NCBI GenBank assembly: GCA_963772375.1
Contig: CAVYXG010000004.1
Location: 310,001-374,000 of the forward strand
Length of the DNA: 64,000 bases
Reading direction: 5' to 3'
DNA from: DATBHM01 sp963772375
GTDB taxonomy: Bacteria > Actinomycetota > UBA4738 > JACQTL01
Shown here: piece after piece, positions 15,700 to 25,377 of the stretch
Position numbering within the stretch: the first letter of the stretch is position 1
Layout: each line of letters begins with the position of its first letter
Made by a program: the position numbers and the translations under genes
Notes under the pieces: model-generated
The model's database searches: none
What the model saw: the letters and a program-made list of their open reading frames with translations, nothing else
Told to the model about the DNA's origin: nothing

Positions 15700-17901
15700 C
15701 TATTCCTCCATGACCACGCGGACGTCGCCCTCGCGCTGCAGCAGCGAGAAGCCGGTGATGTCGCCGTCGCGGCGGAACAGCAGCGTGATGCGGCTGTCGC
15801 CCACCCGGACGTTCTGCAGCTCCACGTCGTTCAGCCACACCGGCAGGTGGGGGTGGTTCACGGTGATGAGGTTCTCGTGCGCCCGCGCGGAGATCCCGAG
15901 CATCGACTGCAGCATGAGGAACGGCGACCCGGCCGCCCACGCCTGCGGCGAGCAGGCGACGGGATAGGCCACCGGCCGGCCCGGCGACCGCCGGGTGAAC
16001 CCGCAGAACAGCTCGGGCAGGCGGAGGTGCTCGGCGTGGACGGCCGCGTCGAACAGCCCGGTGGCGATGCGGTTGGTGGCGCGCGCGTAGCCGTACCGCT
16101 TCAGCCCGGCCGCGATCAGTGCGTTGTCGTGCGGCCACACCGAGCCGTTGTGGTAGCTCATCGGGTTGTACGCCGCGGCCGACTTGCTCATCGTGCGCAC
16201 GCCCCACCCGCTGAACATGTCGGGCGCGAGCAGGCGCCGGGCCAGGTCGTGGGCGCGCGGCGGATCGAGGATGTCGCAGTACAGCGCGTGGCCGGGGTTG
16301 GAGGTCACGGACGCGACCGGCCGCTTGTCCCCGTCGAGGGCCATCGCGTAGTACCGCTCGTCCTCCATCCAGAACGCGCGGTGGAACCGTTCGCGGAGCT
16401 CGGCCGCCTCCGCCCGGCGCCGGAGGGCGTCCTCCGGCCGGCCCAGCGCCTCCAGCACGTCCGCGATCCGGAGCTTGGCCAGGTGGACGTACGCCTGCAC
16501 CTCCACCAGGGCGATCGGTGGCTCGGCCGGCGTTCCGTCGGCGTGGAGGACGGCGTCGGCGGAGTCCTTCCAGCCCTGGTTCCGGACGCCACCGGGCGAG
16601 CGGCTCACGTACTCCACCAGCCCGTCGCCGTCGAGGTCGCCGTGGTGGTCGATCCAGCCGAGCGCCGCGTCGATCGCCGGCTCGAGCTGCTTGGCCAGCT
16701 CCACGTCCCCCGTCCACCGGAAGTGCTGCGCCGCGACGATGAGGAACCACGGCGTGGAGTCCACCGAGCCGTAGTACGGCGTGTGCGGGATCAGCCCGGC
16801 GGCCGCGAGCTCGCCCTGGCGAGCCTCGTGGAGGATCTTCCCGGGCTGCTCGTCCCGCCAGTCGTCCCGTTCCCAGCCCTGCTGCCCGGCCAGCACGGTG
16901 AGCACCTCGCCCGCGAGCCTGGGGTTGATCATCAGCATCTGGTGGGCCGCGATCAGTCCGTCCCTGCCGAAGGTGGTCACGTACCAGGGGATGCCGGCGG
17001 CCAGCACGCCGCCGCCGTCGATCGGCGTGTAGAGGGCCCTGAGATCACGCAGGCCCTGGTCCAGGAGCTGGTTGAACAGCTCGTTGTCGGTCACCACCCG
17101 CGTGCTCTCACGCTCCCATTCCTCGTAGGAGCTGCGGAGGTCGTGGATCGCGGCGTCGAAGTCGAGGCGCGGCGGCCGGAGTTCGTCGATGATCGGCTCG
17201 ACCGTCATCGACAGCAGCCGCGTCTGGTACGGCCCGAGCGTCAGGCGGAACCACACGTGGACGAGGTCGCCGACCACCTCGCCCCGGTCGGGGTCGGCGC
17301 CGAACTCGATGAGCGTCCGCCGGCGGCGGCCGTCGATGCCCCGGTACCCGAACGCCACCACGCGCCCCTCGGCCACGGGCGGCTCGTACGTGCCGGTCGT
17401 CTGCCGGGCCAGGCCCCGCACCTCGAACACGTCCGCGAAGTCCGCGCCGAACGACAGCTCGACGTCCACCCGCACCGGGTGGGGGCGGTAGTTCTTCACC
17501 CGGATGCGTTCGAACAGCCGGCCGTTGATCGTCCGGATGCGGCGGACGTTCAGGGTCTGCTGCGGCGCCAACGGCTCACCGTCGTCATCGAACAGCTCGG
17601 GGTTGGTGAGGTCGACGTGCGCCATGTACGCCCGGTCGGAGCTGCTCGACAGCAGCACGGGTGGGCGTCCCCCGAGCTTCAGCATGAAGTGCGACAGGAA
17701 CCGCGTGTCGCGGTGGTAGAACCCGAGCCCGAGCTCCGCGCGGTCGTCGAGGTTCCCCTCCGTGTCGGTGTACAGGAAGGTCTCGCCCTCCTTGATGGCG
17801 AGCGTGCGCGAGGGGAGGTCGGTGACCAGCACCGGCGCACCCGGGACGCGGGCGCGCGGCGCGGCGGAGGCTGAGCCGTCCTGGTCGATGAGGTCGTCCA
17901 C
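15700..17901 (-). CDS. glycogen-debranching-type amylo-alpha-1,6-glucosidase
   Basis: This is a 733-residue cytoplasmic glycosidase. The N-terminal beta domain (about 25-290) begins VTDLPSRTLAIKEGETFLYT and contains GLGFYHRDTRFLSHF. The (alpha/alpha)6 catalytic domain follows, with AAGIPWYVTTFGRDGLIAAH, IPHTPYYGSVDSTPWFLI, LVEYVSRSPGGVRNQGWKDSADA and SYHNGSVWPHDNALIAAGL. These match the bacterial amylo-alpha-1,6-glucosidase / glycogen debranching group; the Asp and Glu residues in these blocks are the likely acids. Substrates could be glycogen branches or related alpha-glucans. The start is GTG with GGGGA upstream. Confidence 0.92.
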   Translation of the reverse strand: MDDLIDQDGSASAAPRARVPGAPVLVTDLPSRTLAIKEGETFLYTDTEGNLDDRAELGLGFYHRDTRFLSHFMLKLGGRPPVLLSSSSDRAYMAHVDLTNPELFDDDGEPLAPQQTLNVRRIRTINGRLFERIRVKNYRPHPVRVDVELSFGADFADVFEVRGLARQTTGTYEPPVAEGRVVAFGYRGIDGRRRRTLIEFGADPDRGEVVGDLVHVWFRLTLGPYQTRLLSMTVEPIIDELRPPRLDFDAAIHDLRSSYEEWERESTRVVTDNELFNQLLDQGLRDLRALYTPIDGGGVLAAGIPWYVTTFGRDGLIAAHQMLMINPRLAGEVLTVLAGQQGWERDDWRDEQPGKILHEARQGELAAAGLIPHTPYYGSVDSTPWFLIVAAQHFRWTGDVELAKQLEPAIDAALGWIDHHGDLDGDGLVEYVSRSPGGVRNQGWKDSADAVLHADGTPAEPPIALVEVQAYVHLAKLRIADVLEALGRPEDALRRRAEAAELRERFHRAFWMEDERYYAMALDGDKRPVASVTSNPGHALYCDILDPPRAHDLARRLLAPDMFSGWGVRTMSKSAAAYNPMSYHNGSVWPHDNALIAAGLKRYGYARATNRIATGLFDAAVHAEHLRLPELFCGFTRRSPGRPVAYPVACSPQAWAAGSPFLMLQSMLGISARAHENLITVNHPHLPVWLNDVELQNVRVGDSRITLLFRRDGDITGFSLLQREGDVRVVMEE

Positions 17902-17940
17902 GCGATCCCCGGCGATCGACGTCGCGGAGGGGGTACGCGG

Positions 17941-17946
17941 AGTCTA
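17941..17946 (-). promoter_or_regulatory. candidate -10 box of the glucosidase gene
   Basis: On the minus strand TAGACT lies 39 nt before the GTG at 17901, leaving room for the GGGGA ribosome site. It is the same hexamer as before the phosphoesterase gene. No good -35 box was seen. Confidence 0.35.
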
Positions 17947-18013
17947 TGCGGCCCAGGCGTCCATCTCAATGGCCGAACGGCGTGCGCCGCACCGGCATCG
18001 GGGCGATGGGACC

Positions 18014-19113
18014 ATGACCGGCGTGCGGGAACGACGCGAGACCTTGGCCGAACGCCTCCGGGTGCAGGCGGGCCACTGCGCGTCGCTGGGTTCCCCCCTC
18101 TACGAGGGGCTGCTGCTGCGGTCGGCAGGGGACGCCGTTGGCGGCGGCCCCGTGTGGCGGCTGTTCGAGGGACGGGACGTCGCCGCGGCCGACGCGGCGC
18201 CGCTCGCACTGATGGGCGCCGTGCACCGGCTGGTGCTCACGGGCCGGGCGCCGGACCTGGCGCCGTGGTTCCCCTCGGCCGCGATCGCTTCCGGCGACGC
18301 GCCGGGTGTGACGGACGCCGATCGGGCCTGGCCGTCGTTCCTCGCGGTGGTCGACCACCTCCGCGGGGAGGTCGCCGCGCTCCTCGACCACCCCATCCAG
18401 ACCAACGAGGTGGGCCGGTCCGCGGCGCTGCTGGGCGGGTTCCTCGAGGTCGCCCGGCTGGGCCTGCCGATGCGGCTCGCGGAGATCGGCGCCAGCGCCG
18501 GGCTCAACCTCCGGTGGGACCGGTACCGGTACGGGGACGCGTGGGGGGACCCGGCATCACCGGTTGGGTTCGAGGCCGTGTTCACCGACGGCCGGGGTCC
18601 GGCGCTGGACGTCGCCGCGGACGTGGTGGAACGCGCCGGGTGCGACCGCTCCCCCGTCGATCCGACCACGGACGACGGCCGGCTGACGCTGATGTCCTAC
18701 GTGTGGGCCGACCAGGTGGAGCGGTTCGCGCGGTTGCGCGGGGCGCTCGAGGTCGCCCGCGAGGTTCCGGCGACGGTGGATCGGGCCGACGCGTTCGAAT
18801 GGCTGTCGGAGCGCCTCCCGCGCCGCGAGCCGGGCACGGCCACGGTGGTCTTCCACTCGGTGGTGACGCTGTACTTCTCCTCCGACCGACGCGCCCGCCT
18901 CGCGTCGATGCTGTCCGAGGCCGGCGCCGCGGCTACCTCCGGCGAGCCGGTGGCGTGGCTGCGCTTCGAGCATCCGGACTCGGGCGACCCCTCGGCGACC
19001 GGGTGGAGCCGCCTGGGGAAGCCCGAGGTTCGCCTGACGGTGTGGCCGCCGGGCGGGGAGGAACGCCTGCTCGCGGTGTCCGGGGCACACGGGTGCGCTG
19101 GCTGGAGGATTGA
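18014..19113 (+). CDS. DUF2332 family protein, one-base frame break near the 3' end
   Basis: This is a protein of about 366 residues of the DUF2332 family, with no established function. Typical blocks are SPLYEGLLL, TNEVGRSAALLGGFLEVAR, LAEIGASAGLNLRWDRY and VFHSVVTLYFSS. The arrangement resembles a Rossmann-like methyltransferase fold, but that is only a resemblance. The expected ending, SGAHG followed by VRWLED and a stop at 19113, needs one more G in the GGG at 19091-19093. As written the frame runs on into antisense of thrB, giving an implausible tail. The gene is convergent with thrB. Confidence 0.8.
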
Positions 19114-19168
19114 ACCTCGCCCTCGTGCTCCGGCGCAGAGCCCGGTCCGGTTCCGACGGCGGAGCGGT

Positions 19169-20038
19169 TCAGCCCTCGACCACCGTGGTGCCGTTCGGTC
19201 GAACGGTGGTTCGCACCACCCGCCAGGAGGGCGCGAGGTCCGGGATCGGGTCGCCGCCCGTGTCGAATGCCAGGAGGGCCGGGCCCGACCCGGCCACGCA
19301 CACCGGGACCCCCGCGGAGCGCAGGTCCTGGAAGACCCGCTGGGCGCCGGGCGCGAGCTTGAGTCGCGCGTCCTGGTGCAGCCGGTCGTCGAGCGCGTCG
19401 CGCAACAGGTCGGTCCGTCCGCCGAGCGCGAGCACCAGCAGCCCCGTCCGGGCCGCGTTGAAGGTTGCGCCGGTCCGGGGGACCTCGCGGGGCAGGACCC
19501 TGCGGGCGTCCTCGGTCGCGATGCGCTCGTGGCCCGGGATCAACAGCACCGGGCGCAGGTCATCCGTCACACGCAGCCGTTCTGCCCGCCATCCGTCGCC
19601 GCCCAGGTAGGCCAGGGTCGCCCCGCCCAGCAGCGCGGGCGCGACGTTGTCCGCATGGCCCTCGGCATCGGCGGCCAGACGCAGCAGCTCGTCGAACCCC
19701 ACGTCGGTCTCCAGGAGACGGTCGGCCAGCACCAGGCCGGCCACCAGCGCCGACGCCGACGAGCCCAGCCCGCGAGCCAGTGGGATCTCGTTGCGGCATC
19801 GCAGCTCGAACGACGGCAGGCGCCGGCCCGTCTCGACGGCCAGCATGGCCATGGCCCGGACGACCAGGTTCGAGCCGTCCTCGGGGAGCTCACCGGCCCC
19901 CTCCCCCTCCACCACGACCCCCGGTTCCACCCTGGTATCGACGGTGCACGTGTTCGTCAGGCCGACGGCGAGCCCGAAGCAGTCGAACCCCGGCCCGAGG
20001 TTCGCCACGGTCGCGGGGACCTCGACTCGCAGGCGCAT
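19169..20038 (-). CDS. thrB: homoserine kinase
   Basis: This is a 289-residue GHMP-family kinase that phosphorylates L-homoserine in threonine synthesis. Motifs are VEVPATVANLGPGFDCFGLA at the N-terminus, the ATP loop PLARGLGSSASALVAG (about 86-101), and AGSGPALLAF near the C-terminus. It is the last gene of the hom-thrC-thrB operon, 13 nt after the thrC stop. Length and motif spacing are normal. Confidence 0.96.
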   Translation of the reverse strand: MRLRVEVPATVANLGPGFDCFGLAVGLTNTCTVDTRVEPGVVVEGEGAGELPEDGSNLVVRAMAMLAVETGRRLPSFELRCRNEIPLARGLGSSASALVAGLVLADRLLETDVGFDELLRLAADAEGHADNVAPALLGGATLAYLGGDGWRAERLRVTDDLRPVLLIPGHERIATEDARRVLPREVPRTGATFNAARTGLLVLALGGRTDLLRDALDDRLHQDARLKLAPGAQRVFQDLRSAGVPVCVAGSGPALLAFDTGGDPIPDLAPSWRVVRTTVRPNGTTVVEG

Positions 20039-20051
20039 CTCCGGGCCCTGC

Positions 20052-21131
20052 CTACAACCCGAGCTGCGCCGCGATGACGTCGGGGTCGGCCGGCACCGTC
20101 GGGGGCCGGCCGGCGAGCTGCATCGCCCACTGAGGGTCCTTCAGCCCGTGCCCGGTCAGGACGCAGACGACGGTGGAACCGCGCGGCAGCACATCGTCGG
20201 CGGCGATCCGCAGCAGACCGGCGACCGACGCGGCCGACGCCATCTCGCAGAACACGCCCTCCCGGGCCAGGCGCCGGTAGCAGGCCAGGATCTCGCGGTC
20301 GGTCACCGCGCGGGTCTCCCCCCCGGAGTCCCCCGCCGCAGCCACCGCGAGGTCCCAGGAGGCGGGGTTCCCGATGCGGATCGCGGTGGCGATCGTCTCG
20401 GGGTTCGCCACCGGATGGCCGAGCACGATCGGCGCGGCGCCCTTCGCCTGGAACCCGAACATCCGCGGGGGGCGTTCGATGGTCCCGTCGGCCGCGTACT
20501 CCTGATAGCCCATCCAGTACGCCGAGATGTTGCCCGCGTTGCCCACGGGGATGCAGTGCACGTCGGGCGCGCGGCCGAGCGCGTCGCACACCTCGAATGC
20601 TCCGGTCTTCTGGCCCTGCAGCCGGAACGGGTTCACCGAGTTGACCAGCGTGACCGGGTACCGCTCGGACAGGCCGCGGGTGAGCGTGAGGGCCTCGTCG
20701 AAGTTCCCCTCGACCTCGAGCACCTTCGCGCCGTGCACCAGGGTCTGGGCGAGCTTGCCGATCGCCACCTTCCCCTGCGGCACCAGCACGGCGCAGGTCA
20801 GCCCGGCGCGGCCCGCGTAGGCCGCGGCGCTCGCGCTGGTGTTCCCGGTCGAGGCGCATACGACGGCCTTGGATCCCTCCTCCACCGCCTTCGAGATGGC
20901 GAGCGTCATCCCCCGGTCCTTGAACGACCCGGTCGGGTTGACGCCCTCGAACTTCAGGAACACGTCGCAACCCGTCTCGTTCGACAGGGACTCGCTCCGG
21001 ACGAGCGGCGTCCCGCCCTCCTGCAGCGTGACCACCGGCGTCGACGCCGTGACCGGGAGGCGGTCGCGGTACTCCTCGATCACGCCCCGCCACGGCCGGG
21101 CCCGGTCCCGGGTCTGGAGGCCGGCGCTCAC
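20052..21131 (-). CDS. thrC: threonine synthase
   Basis: This is a 359-residue PLP enzyme converting O-phosphohomoserine to threonine. The PLP-binding Lys is in NPTGSFKDRGM, the phosphate-binding loop is CASTGNTSASAAAY, and further motifs are PVGNAGNISAYWMGY and VCVLTGHGLKDP. The start GTG overlaps the hom stop by 4 nt (GTGA), so translation is coupled. The short form without an N-terminal extension is typical of actinobacteria. Confidence 0.96.
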   Translation of the reverse strand: MSAGLQTRDRARPWRGVIEEYRDRLPVTASTPVVTLQEGGTPLVRSESLSNETGCDVFLKFEGVNPTGSFKDRGMTLAISKAVEEGSKAVVCASTGNTSASAAAYAGRAGLTCAVLVPQGKVAIGKLAQTLVHGAKVLEVEGNFDEALTLTRGLSERYPVTLVNSVNPFRLQGQKTGAFEVCDALGRAPDVHCIPVGNAGNISAYWMGYQEYAADGTIERPPRMFGFQAKGAAPIVLGHPVANPETIATAIRIGNPASWDLAVAAAGDSGGETRAVTDREILACYRRLAREGVFCEMASAASVAGLLRIAADDVLPRGSTVVCVLTGHGLKDPQWAMQLAGRPPTVPADPDVIAAQLGL

Positions 21132-22468
21132 TCGATCTGCTCCACGCGCAGGACGCTGCGGACGGCGTGGACCGGCTCGAGCTGCGCGAGCTCGGCGACG
21201 GTGGCCTGGAGGTCGCCCTCCCGGGCCCGGTGCGTGATCATCACGAGCTGCGCGCCCTCCCCGGTGTCCTCCTGCAGCACGCTCTTGATGGAGACGTCGT
21301 GCGCGCCGAACGTCCCGGCCACCGATGCCAGCACGCCCGGGCGGTCCACCACGTCGAGCAGCAGATAGTACGCGGCCTCCATGTCGTCCATGGGCCGGAT
21401 GCGCCGTTCCAAGTAGCAGGTGCAGCCCATGGCCCGGCCGCCGAGGACGAGGTTCCGGCCCACCCGGATCAGGTCGCCGGCCACCGCGGTGGCCGTGGGG
21501 TCGCCGCCGGCGCCGCGGCCGTACAGCATGAGCTGTCCGGCCCGATCGCCCTCGACGAACACCGCGTTGAACGCGTCGCGCACCGCGGCGAGCGGGTGGT
21601 CGGCCGGCAGCATGGCCGGGTGCACCCGGACCGCGACGTCGCCGTCCTCGAGCTCGGCGATGGCGACCGGCTTGATGACGAACCCGAGGTCCTTCGCCGT
21701 CCGGAAGTCCACCGGAGTGACCTGTCCGATGCCCTCGCGGAACACGTCGGACGCGACCACCCTGGCGTTGAACGCGATCGACGCGAGGATCGCGCACTTG
21801 GCCGCGGCGTCGTGGCCGTCGACGTCGGCAGTGGGATCGGCCTCCGCGTAGCCGAGGCGCTGGGCCTCGGCGAGAGCCTCCTCGAAGGTGACGCCGTCCT
21901 CGGCCATGCGCGTGAGGATGAGGTTGGTGGTTCCGTTCACGATGCCGACGACCCGGGTGACGCGCTCGCCGGCCAGCGACTCCTTGAGCGCGCGGACCAG
22001 CGGGATGCCGCCGCCGACGGCGCCCTCGAAGGCCAGGTCGACGCCCCGCTGTTCCGCCATGTCGAACAGGTCGCGGCCCATCGTGGCCAGCAGCTCCTTG
22101 TTGGCGGTCACGACCGGCTTCCTCCGGTCGAGCGCGTCCAGGACGATCCCCTTGGCGGGGTCCACGCCGCCGATGAGCTCACACACGACGTCGACCTCGG
22201 GGTCTGCGACCAGGGCCTCCGGGTCGTCCCCGATGCGGTCGGGGGCGAGCGGGACGTCCCTGGGCAGGGACGGGTCGCGGACGACCGCGCGCACGACCTC
22301 CAGCCGAAAACCGGCCCGTTCGGCGATGTCGTCCGCCCTGTCGTCGAGCAGCCGTACGAGCGCCGCGCCGACGTTCCCCAGGCCGACGACGCCGACGCGC
22401 ACGGTCGGCAGGCCTCCGTCGTCGAGCCCAGCGTTCTCCTCACGCACGCGCAGGTCCGGTTCGCTCAC
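21128..22468 (-). CDS. hom: homoserine dehydrogenase with ACT domain
   Basis: This is a 446-residue NAD(P)-dependent enzyme reducing aspartate semialdehyde to homoserine. The Rossmann motif is VGVVGLGNVGAALV (about 23-36). The catalytic region includes VTANKELLA, FEGAVGGGIPLVRAL, GIVNGTTNLILTRM and EADPTADVDGHDAAAK. The C-terminal ACT domain (about 365-446; YYLLLDVVDRPGVLASVAG) is the usual site of threonine feedback inhibition. It heads the hom-thrC-thrB operon and starts with GTG; a leaderless-type -10 box lies just upstream. Confidence 0.97.
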   Translation of the reverse strand: MSEPDLRVREENAGLDDGGLPTVRVGVVGLGNVGAALVRLLDDRADDIAERAGFRLEVVRAVVRDPSLPRDVPLAPDRIGDDPEALVADPEVDVVCELIGGVDPAKGIVLDALDRRKPVVTANKELLATMGRDLFDMAEQRGVDLAFEGAVGGGIPLVRALKESLAGERVTRVVGIVNGTTNLILTRMAEDGVTFEEALAEAQRLGYAEADPTADVDGHDAAAKCAILASIAFNARVVASDVFREGIGQVTPVDFRTAKDLGFVIKPVAIAELEDGDVAVRVHPAMLPADHPLAAVRDAFNAVFVEGDRAGQLMLYGRGAGGDPTATAVAGDLIRVGRNLVLGGRAMGCTCYLERRIRPMDDMEAAYYLLLDVVDRPGVLASVAGTFGAHDVSIKSVLQEDTGEGAQLVMITHRAREGDLQATVAELAQLEPVHAVRSVLRVEQIE

Positions 22469-22477
22469 GACGGCTCA

Positions 22478-22483
22478 AGGGTA
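22478..22483 (-). promoter_or_regulatory. leaderless-type -10 box of hom
   Basis: On the minus strand CGGCTACCCTTG contains TACCCT, ending 9 nt before the GTG at 22468. The same block, GGCTACCCTTG, stands before argS. No ribosome site is present, so the mRNA is probably leaderless. Confidence 0.5.
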
Positions 22484-22609
22484 GCCGGAGCGGGACCGCG
22501 AAACGCTCCGATTCAGCCCATCGAATAGCGGGCGACGCGGATGCTCGTCCCGCGGACGAAGTCGAACGCCTCCGTGCCGCGGCGCATCCCGAACCTCCGG
22601 GGGAGGGGG

Positions 22610-23191
22610 CTACCCGTCGATCGGCCGGGGGCGAACCCAACGCGACATGATCACCTCGTCGCGGTAGCCGAACGACTTCTTCGACTGCCCGGCCAGCCTG
22701 CCCTCCTCCCGGAACCCGAACTTCCGGTACAGCGCGATGGCGCCGTCGTTGTCCGGATACACCTCCAGGGTGATCTTCTCGATGCCGACCTGACGGGCCC
22801 ACCGCATCGCGTGGGCCATCAGCGCCGAGCCCAGCCCCTGCCCCCGCCACGACGCCTCGATCGCCATACCGAGCGTGGCCACGTGGCGGTTCACCGGGTG
22901 GGTCATCCGCTCGATGGTGATCAGGCCGACCACCTGCCCCCAGGCCAGCGCGACGAACCGGGCCCGGTCGTCCGACCACGAGTCCGCGAGCGTTCGCCGG
23001 TAGTCCTTCACCGACCCGACGGACTCCGTCCGGACCCACCTGCCCTCATCGACCACCGCCTTCCACATCCGGTGGTACGAGGCGGCATCGGACGAACGCG
23101 ACGGCCGGATGTTCACGCCGGAGGGCGGCTGGGACTCGAGCTCGGCGGGGACGATCGCGGCCTCGTCCGCGGCGGGAGCGTCGTCAGGCAT
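22610..23191 (-). CDS. GNAT-family N-acetyltransferase
   Basis: This is a 193-residue acetyltransferase. The acetyl-CoA-binding motif A reads ASWRGQGLGSALMAHAMRWA (about 111-130), followed by ITLEVYPDNDGAIALYRKFGF, as in RimI/RimJ-like and amine-acetylating GNATs. It starts inside the 3' end of argS with an 8-nt overlap, so it is translated with argS. The 141-nt gap to hom on the other side holds no gene. The substrate is not predictable. Confidence 0.9.
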   Translation of the reverse strand: MPDDAPAADEAAIVPAELESQPPSGVNIRPSRSSDAASYHRMWKAVVDEGRWVRTESVGSVKDYRRTLADSWSDDRARFVALAWGQVVGLITIERMTHPVNRHVATLGMAIEASWRGQGLGSALMAHAMRWARQVGIEKITLEVYPDNDGAIALYRKFGFREEGRLAGQSKKSFGYRDEVIMSRWVRPRPIDG

Positions 23192-24866
23192 CGACGTCTT
23201 CGGTTCGCTCCATGGACTCCGGCGTCGACACCCCGAGCAGGCCCAGCGCCACGGCCAGCGTCTGCTTGGCCACCCGGCAGAGCCACAGACGAGCCTGGGT
23301 CAGCTCCGCGTCGTCGCCCACTACCTTGCACTCTCCGTAGAACCTGTGGAACAGCGCCGCGAGCTCCTCGGCGTACCGCGTCAGCCGGTGCGGGCCGCGG
23401 AGTTCGGTCGCGGTAGCGATCTCCCGGGGCAGCTCGGCGATGCGTCGCATCAGGTCCAGCTCGGTCTCGTTCGTCAGGAGGCCGAGCTTGGCGTCCTCGA
23501 CCGGTCGCAGCCCGACGCCCTGCTCGGCGGCGTGGCGCAGGATGCTCGCGATCCGGGCGTGCGCGTACTGCACGTAGTAGACGGGGTTCTCCATGGTCTG
23601 GCGGGCGACCTCGTCGATGTCGAAGTTCATCGGGGAATCCGGGCCGAACATCAGCAGGTGGTACCGGGCGGCGTCGGTCCCCACGGCGTCGATGAGCTCC
23701 CCGAGCGACACGAACGCCCCCGCCCGCTTCGACATCTTCACCGGCTCGCCGCCCCGCAGGAACGACACGAACTGGTAGATCAGGATCTCGACCGCCCCGG
23801 GGTCGAACCCCAGCGCCTTCGCGGCGCCCTTGACGCGCACGACGTCGCCGTGGTGGTCGGCCCCCCACACGTAGAGGAGGTGGTCGAACCCCCGCCGGAA
23901 CTTGTCGATCACGTACGCGCAGTCCGCCCCGAAGTAGGTGTGGATGCCGTTCGACCGGATCACCACGCGGTCCTTGTCGTCGCCGTAGTCGGTCGAGCGG
24001 AACCACACCGCGCCCTCGCGGTCGTCGATCGCTCCGGCCTCGCGCAGGCGCCCGATGGCCTCGTCGATCTCGCCGAGCTCGGACAGCGACGCCTCGTGCA
24101 TGTAGGTGTCGAACCCGACGCCGAACCGCCCCAGCGTCTCCCGGATCCACCCCATGGCGATCCCGGCGCCGTACTCGCGCATCCTGAGGAACCGTTCCTC
24201 GCCGGGCAGGTCGGCCAGGCCGGGTCCGTGGTCCGCGAGGATCTGCCGGGCGATGTCCGTCACGTAGTCGCCGTGGTAGCCGTCCTCGGGCACCTCGACC
24301 TCGCTGCCGAGCAGCTGGAGGTAGCGCGCCTCGACCGACGCGCCGAACCGGTCCATCTGGCCACCGGCGTCGTTGAAGTAGTACTCGCGCTCCACCGCCC
24401 ACCCGGTGGCCTCGAACATGCGGGCGAGCGTGTCGCCGATGGCCGCGTTCCTGGCGTGCCCGATCGTGAGGGGGCCGGTCGGGTTCGCGGAGACGAACTC
24501 GACCTGGACACGCTTGCCGTTCGACTCGGCGCGGCCGTACTGCTCGGCCCGGAGCGCCGCGTCACGGATCGCGTCGTGGAGCCAGGTCGGCTTCACGAAC
24601 AGGTTGACGAACCCCGGCCCTGCCACCTCGGCCCGTTCGATCATCGGGTCCTGCGGCAGGTGGTCGACGATCGCCTGCGCGACGTCCCTGGGCTTGGCGC
24701 CGAGCCGCGACGCCCACACCAGCCCGATGTTGGTCGAGAAGTCGCCGAAGTCCTTGTTCGGGGGGCGGGTGAGCTCGATCCTGTCCGGGGGCGGCGCGTC
24801 ACCCAGCACCGCCGAGGCGTCCTCGGCGGCCTCGCGCAACAGGGCGATCAGCCCCTCCTCGATCAT
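23184..24866 (-). CDS. argS: arginyl-tRNA synthetase
   Basis: This is a 560-residue class I synthetase charging tRNA-Arg. It has the N-terminal Add-1 domain, the HIGH-like motif in NPTGPLTIGHARNAAIGD (His in GHA), YYFNDAGGQMDRFG, the KMSKS-like loop VKMSKRAGAFVSLGEL, and a DALR anticodon-binding helical domain at the C-terminus. The N-terminal ATG has no ribosome site but does have a -10 box 10 nt upstream, suggesting a leaderless transcript. A tRNA-Arg gene lies about 0.5 kb away on the other strand. Confidence 0.97.
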   Translation of the reverse strand: MIEEGLIALLREAAEDASAVLGDAPPPDRIELTRPPNKDFGDFSTNIGLVWASRLGAKPRDVAQAIVDHLPQDPMIERAEVAGPGFVNLFVKPTWLHDAIRDAALRAEQYGRAESNGKRVQVEFVSANPTGPLTIGHARNAAIGDTLARMFEATGWAVEREYYFNDAGGQMDRFGASVEARYLQLLGSEVEVPEDGYHGDYVTDIARQILADHGPGLADLPGEERFLRMREYGAGIAMGWIRETLGRFGVGFDTYMHEASLSELGEIDEAIGRLREAGAIDDREGAVWFRSTDYGDDKDRVVIRSNGIHTYFGADCAYVIDKFRRGFDHLLYVWGADHHGDVVRVKGAAKALGFDPGAVEILIYQFVSFLRGGEPVKMSKRAGAFVSLGELIDAVGTDAARYHLLMFGPDSPMNFDIDEVARQTMENPVYYVQYAHARIASILRHAAEQGVGLRPVEDAKLGLLTNETELDLMRRIAELPREIATATELRGPHRLTRYAEELAALFHRFYGECKVVGDDAELTQARLWLCRVAKQTLAVALGLLGVSTPESMERTEDVDA

Positions 24867-24876
24867 CGTGCGGACA

Positions 24877-24882
24877 AGGGTA
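24877..24882 (-). promoter_or_regulatory. leaderless-type -10 box of argS
   Basis: On the minus strand GGCTACCCTTG contains TACCCT ending 10 nt before the ATG at 24866. It is identical over 11 bases to the block before hom. Confidence 0.5.
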
Positions 24883-24913
24883 GCCGCACGGGAGGCGCGA
24901 TCCTCCGGTGGAG

Positions 24914-25189
24914 CTACCGCGGCAGCGGGGCCGGAGTGTGCCGTTCCATCCAGACCCGCAGGTTCTCGAGGTGGGCGAGCGGCTCGAACCGATGCTCACA
25001 GGTCATCGGGTCATCGCAGGGCGGGTTGCCCTCCATCGTGTGGTAGTTGAACCCGCACCCCTCGCAGCGAACGTCCAGCTCCACGGGGAGATAGGCGCAT
25101 TCGCCGTACGAGCACGAGTGCTCGCCCTCGCCGGTCGCGATGTCGTACGCGCACCCGGGACACTTCCGGAAGTCCTGCCATTTGGACAT
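24914..25189 (-). CDS. Cys-rich zinc-ribbon-like small protein
   Basis: This is a 91-residue protein with eight Cys arranged as CPGC (10-13), C26, C31, CEGC (42-45), C58 and C64. Two zinc sites of the ribbon or treble-clef kind are likely. ATG at 25189 is preceded by GAGGTGGG at a good distance. I do not recognise a named family. It lies between argS and tRNA-Arg and runs in the argS direction 47 nt upstream of it, so co-transcription is possible, although argS appears to have its own promoter. Confidence 0.75.
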   Translation of the reverse strand: MSKWQDFRKCPGCAYDIATGEGEHSCSYGECAYLPVELDVRCEGCGFNYHTMEGNPPCDDPMTCEHRFEPLAHLENLRVWMERHTPAPLPR

Positions 25190-25358
25190 CGTTCCCACCT
25201 CGCTCCCGCACGTCCGATCCGGTCGCCGTGCACCGGCGTCGAGACCATCGGACACCACGGGCACACGCCGCAGGAGGGCCGATCGGCCCGCGGCATCGGG
25301 GTCGCTCCGCCCTGCGGAGCGGGGTCGACCGCCGGGGAGAACGCGGAGGGCCCGTTGC

Positions 25359-25364
25359 TACACT
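25359..25364 (+). promoter_or_regulatory. -10 box of tRNA-Arg
   Basis: TACACT ends 13 nt before the mature 5' end of the tRNA. The same hexamer precedes the acyl-CoA carboxylase gene at 60076. A -35 box is not evident. Confidence 0.5.
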
Positions 25365-25377
25365 CGCCGTCGAGCAC